DNA of 14,528 bases, from assembly GCA_031274985.1 (NCBI GenBank), contig JAISPK010000060.1, positions 1 through 14,528 on the forward strand, read 5' to 3'. Source of the stretch: Coriobacteriales bacterium (GTDB taxonomy: Bacteria > Actinomycetota > Coriobacteriia > Coriobacteriales > UBA8131). Both the position numbers and the translations under genes were made by a program. The notes under the pieces were generated by a model, which had not been told where the DNA came from, searched no databases, and saw only the letters and a list, made by a program, of their open reading frames with translations. Below, piece after piece: positions 13,873 to 14,528 of the stretch. How positions within the stretch are numbered: the first letter of the stretch is position 1; each line of letters begins with the position of its first letter.

Positions 13873-14528
13873 TTAGTGGTTCCTCGGATCATGCCGGGGT
13901 GGTTTAGCCTTTTTAAACTGCAGGCTTCCGCGCACGTTGCGCACCTCAATGCCGCCGGGTATCTGACAGGCAAAACCGGTTCTGGCTCCCTCGCGAGCGA
14001 TGAGATTGACATGCTCAAAGGTAATGCGCGCCTCGCAGGCAAGCTCGTCAATAGCCTGATTGCAGGCCAGATATATGGCGCGCCGCAACAAGGGAAGGGG
14101 AGCGGCGAAGGAGTCTTTTGACAGCGGCAGCAGACGGGCAGCCTGTTCGTCCAGCCAGGCGCTTTCATCGGCGAGCAGGTCAGCGGTGCGGTTAAGACCC
14201 TCAACAATCCGGGGATTGCGCTTTGTCAGCAACGGCATGAGTTCGTGGCGCACAAAAGCCCGTGAATATGCTGTGTCGAGATTGGTAGCATCCTCTCGCC
14301 AGAGGTATCCGTCTATGCAAACGTTTTGAGCAACGAGCCAGCGGCGCAACTCCTCTTTTGTGCAGTTGAGCAGAGGGCGCACTACACAACCATTACGCGC
14401 GGGAATAGAAGACAAAGAGCCGCTGCCTCCTCCTACCAGCAAGCGTTGAAGCAAGGTTTCTGCCCGGTCATCTGCGGTATGGGCGGTGAGGATGCAGGAC
14501 AGAAGGACGGTTGCTGACAAAAGGGGAC
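13873..14528 (-). CDS. tilS: tRNA(Ile)-lysidine synthetase, 3' part
   Basis: 217 codons plus stop are present; the 5' part, including the SGGxDS ATP-loop, lies beyond the right edge. TilS attaches lysine to C34 of tRNA-Ile(CAU) so that it reads AUA. The visible part begins near the AHTADDRAETLLQRLL motif of the N-type ATPase domain, followed by RPLL, then FVRHELMPLL near the end of the catalytic domain, and ends in IPGGIEVRNVRGSLQF, as in actinobacterial TilS. About 205 residues follow the AHxxDD motif, against roughly 300 in E. coli, so this is probably a short form lacking the far C-terminal domain. It heads the tilS-hpt-ftsH-fol gene run. Confidence 0.93.
   Translation of the reverse strand, partial: PLLSATVLLSCILTAHTADDRAETLLQRLLVGGGSGSLSSIPARNGCVVRPLLNCTKEELRRWLVAQNVCIDGYLWREDATNLDTAYSRAFVRHELMPLLTKRNPRIVEGLNRTADLLADESAWLDEQAARLLPLSKDSFAAPLPLLRRAIYLACNQAIDELACEARITFEHVNLIAREGARTGFACQIPGGIEVRNVRGSLQFKKAKPPRHDPRNH

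Noticed and set aside
13677..14207. Minus-strand open frame of 176 codons covering the tilS-hpt gap
   Set aside because: Most of it is tilS read in a different frame; the part in the gap has no recognisable domain and no good ribosome site.
1..14528. CRISPR array, transposon or toxin-antitoxin system
   Set aside because: No spaced direct repeats, no transposase, integrase or Cas-like protein, and no paired small genes were found on either strand.

Overview
The window most likely comes from a low-to-mid-GC actinobacterium of the class Coriobacteriia (an Eggerthella/Cryptobacterium-type anaerobe). This rests on gene content and order (tilS-hpt-ftsH-folE-folP-folK on one strand), on GTG starts beside ATG, on a tungsten/molybdenum aldehyde oxidoreductase, and on a sortase-type protein tail. 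No sequence search was possible, so the species is not claimed. Apart from the 72-base tail of a surface protein at the left edge, every gene lies on the minus strand, so transcription runs from right to left.

Right part (about 8059-14528): a compact housekeeping block. It holds the 3' part of tilS (tRNA-Ile lysidine synthetase), hpt (hypoxanthine phosphoribosyltransferase), ftsH (membrane AAA protease with an unusual long acidic tail), and the folate genes folE, folP and folK. From ftsH onward the genes overlap or nearly touch (ftsH/folE overlap 8 nt, folE/folP gap 7 nt, folP/folK overlap 17 nt), so they look translationally coupled. The last gene is the most unusual item: one uninterrupted reading frame encodes a complete HPPK (FolK) followed by a complete RsmI 16S rRNA 2'-O-methyltransferase. 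No folB is visible between folP and folK.

Middle part (about 6221-8006): tRNA-Ile(GAU) with a well-formed promoter and followed by a 16-bp hairpin terminator, then a membrane-bound diguanylate cyclase, then tRNA-Ala(UGC) followed by a second hairpin. Ile(GAU) and Ala(UGC) are the pair normally found in rRNA operon spacers; here they are stand-alone genes with encoded CCA ends, on either side of the GGDEF gene.

Left part (about 146-6203): a small lipoprotein, then glpK (glycerol kinase carrying an in-frame tandem-repeat insertion), an iron-type alcohol dehydrogenase, an aldehyde:ferredoxin oxidoreductase (AOR), a MoaD/ThiS-like sulfur carrier ending in Gly-Gly, and a YgiN-like ABM-fold protein. 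Alcohol dehydrogenase, AOR and MoaD form a tight unit behind its own extended -10 promoter. They could act together: alcohol/aldehyde interconversion, ferredoxin-linked aldehyde/acid interconversion, and supply of the pterin cofactor. The convergent surface-protein gene is separated from this block by a perfect 12-bp inverted repeat. No intergenic stretch exceeds 300 bases; the longest is 210 bases between tilS and hpt.
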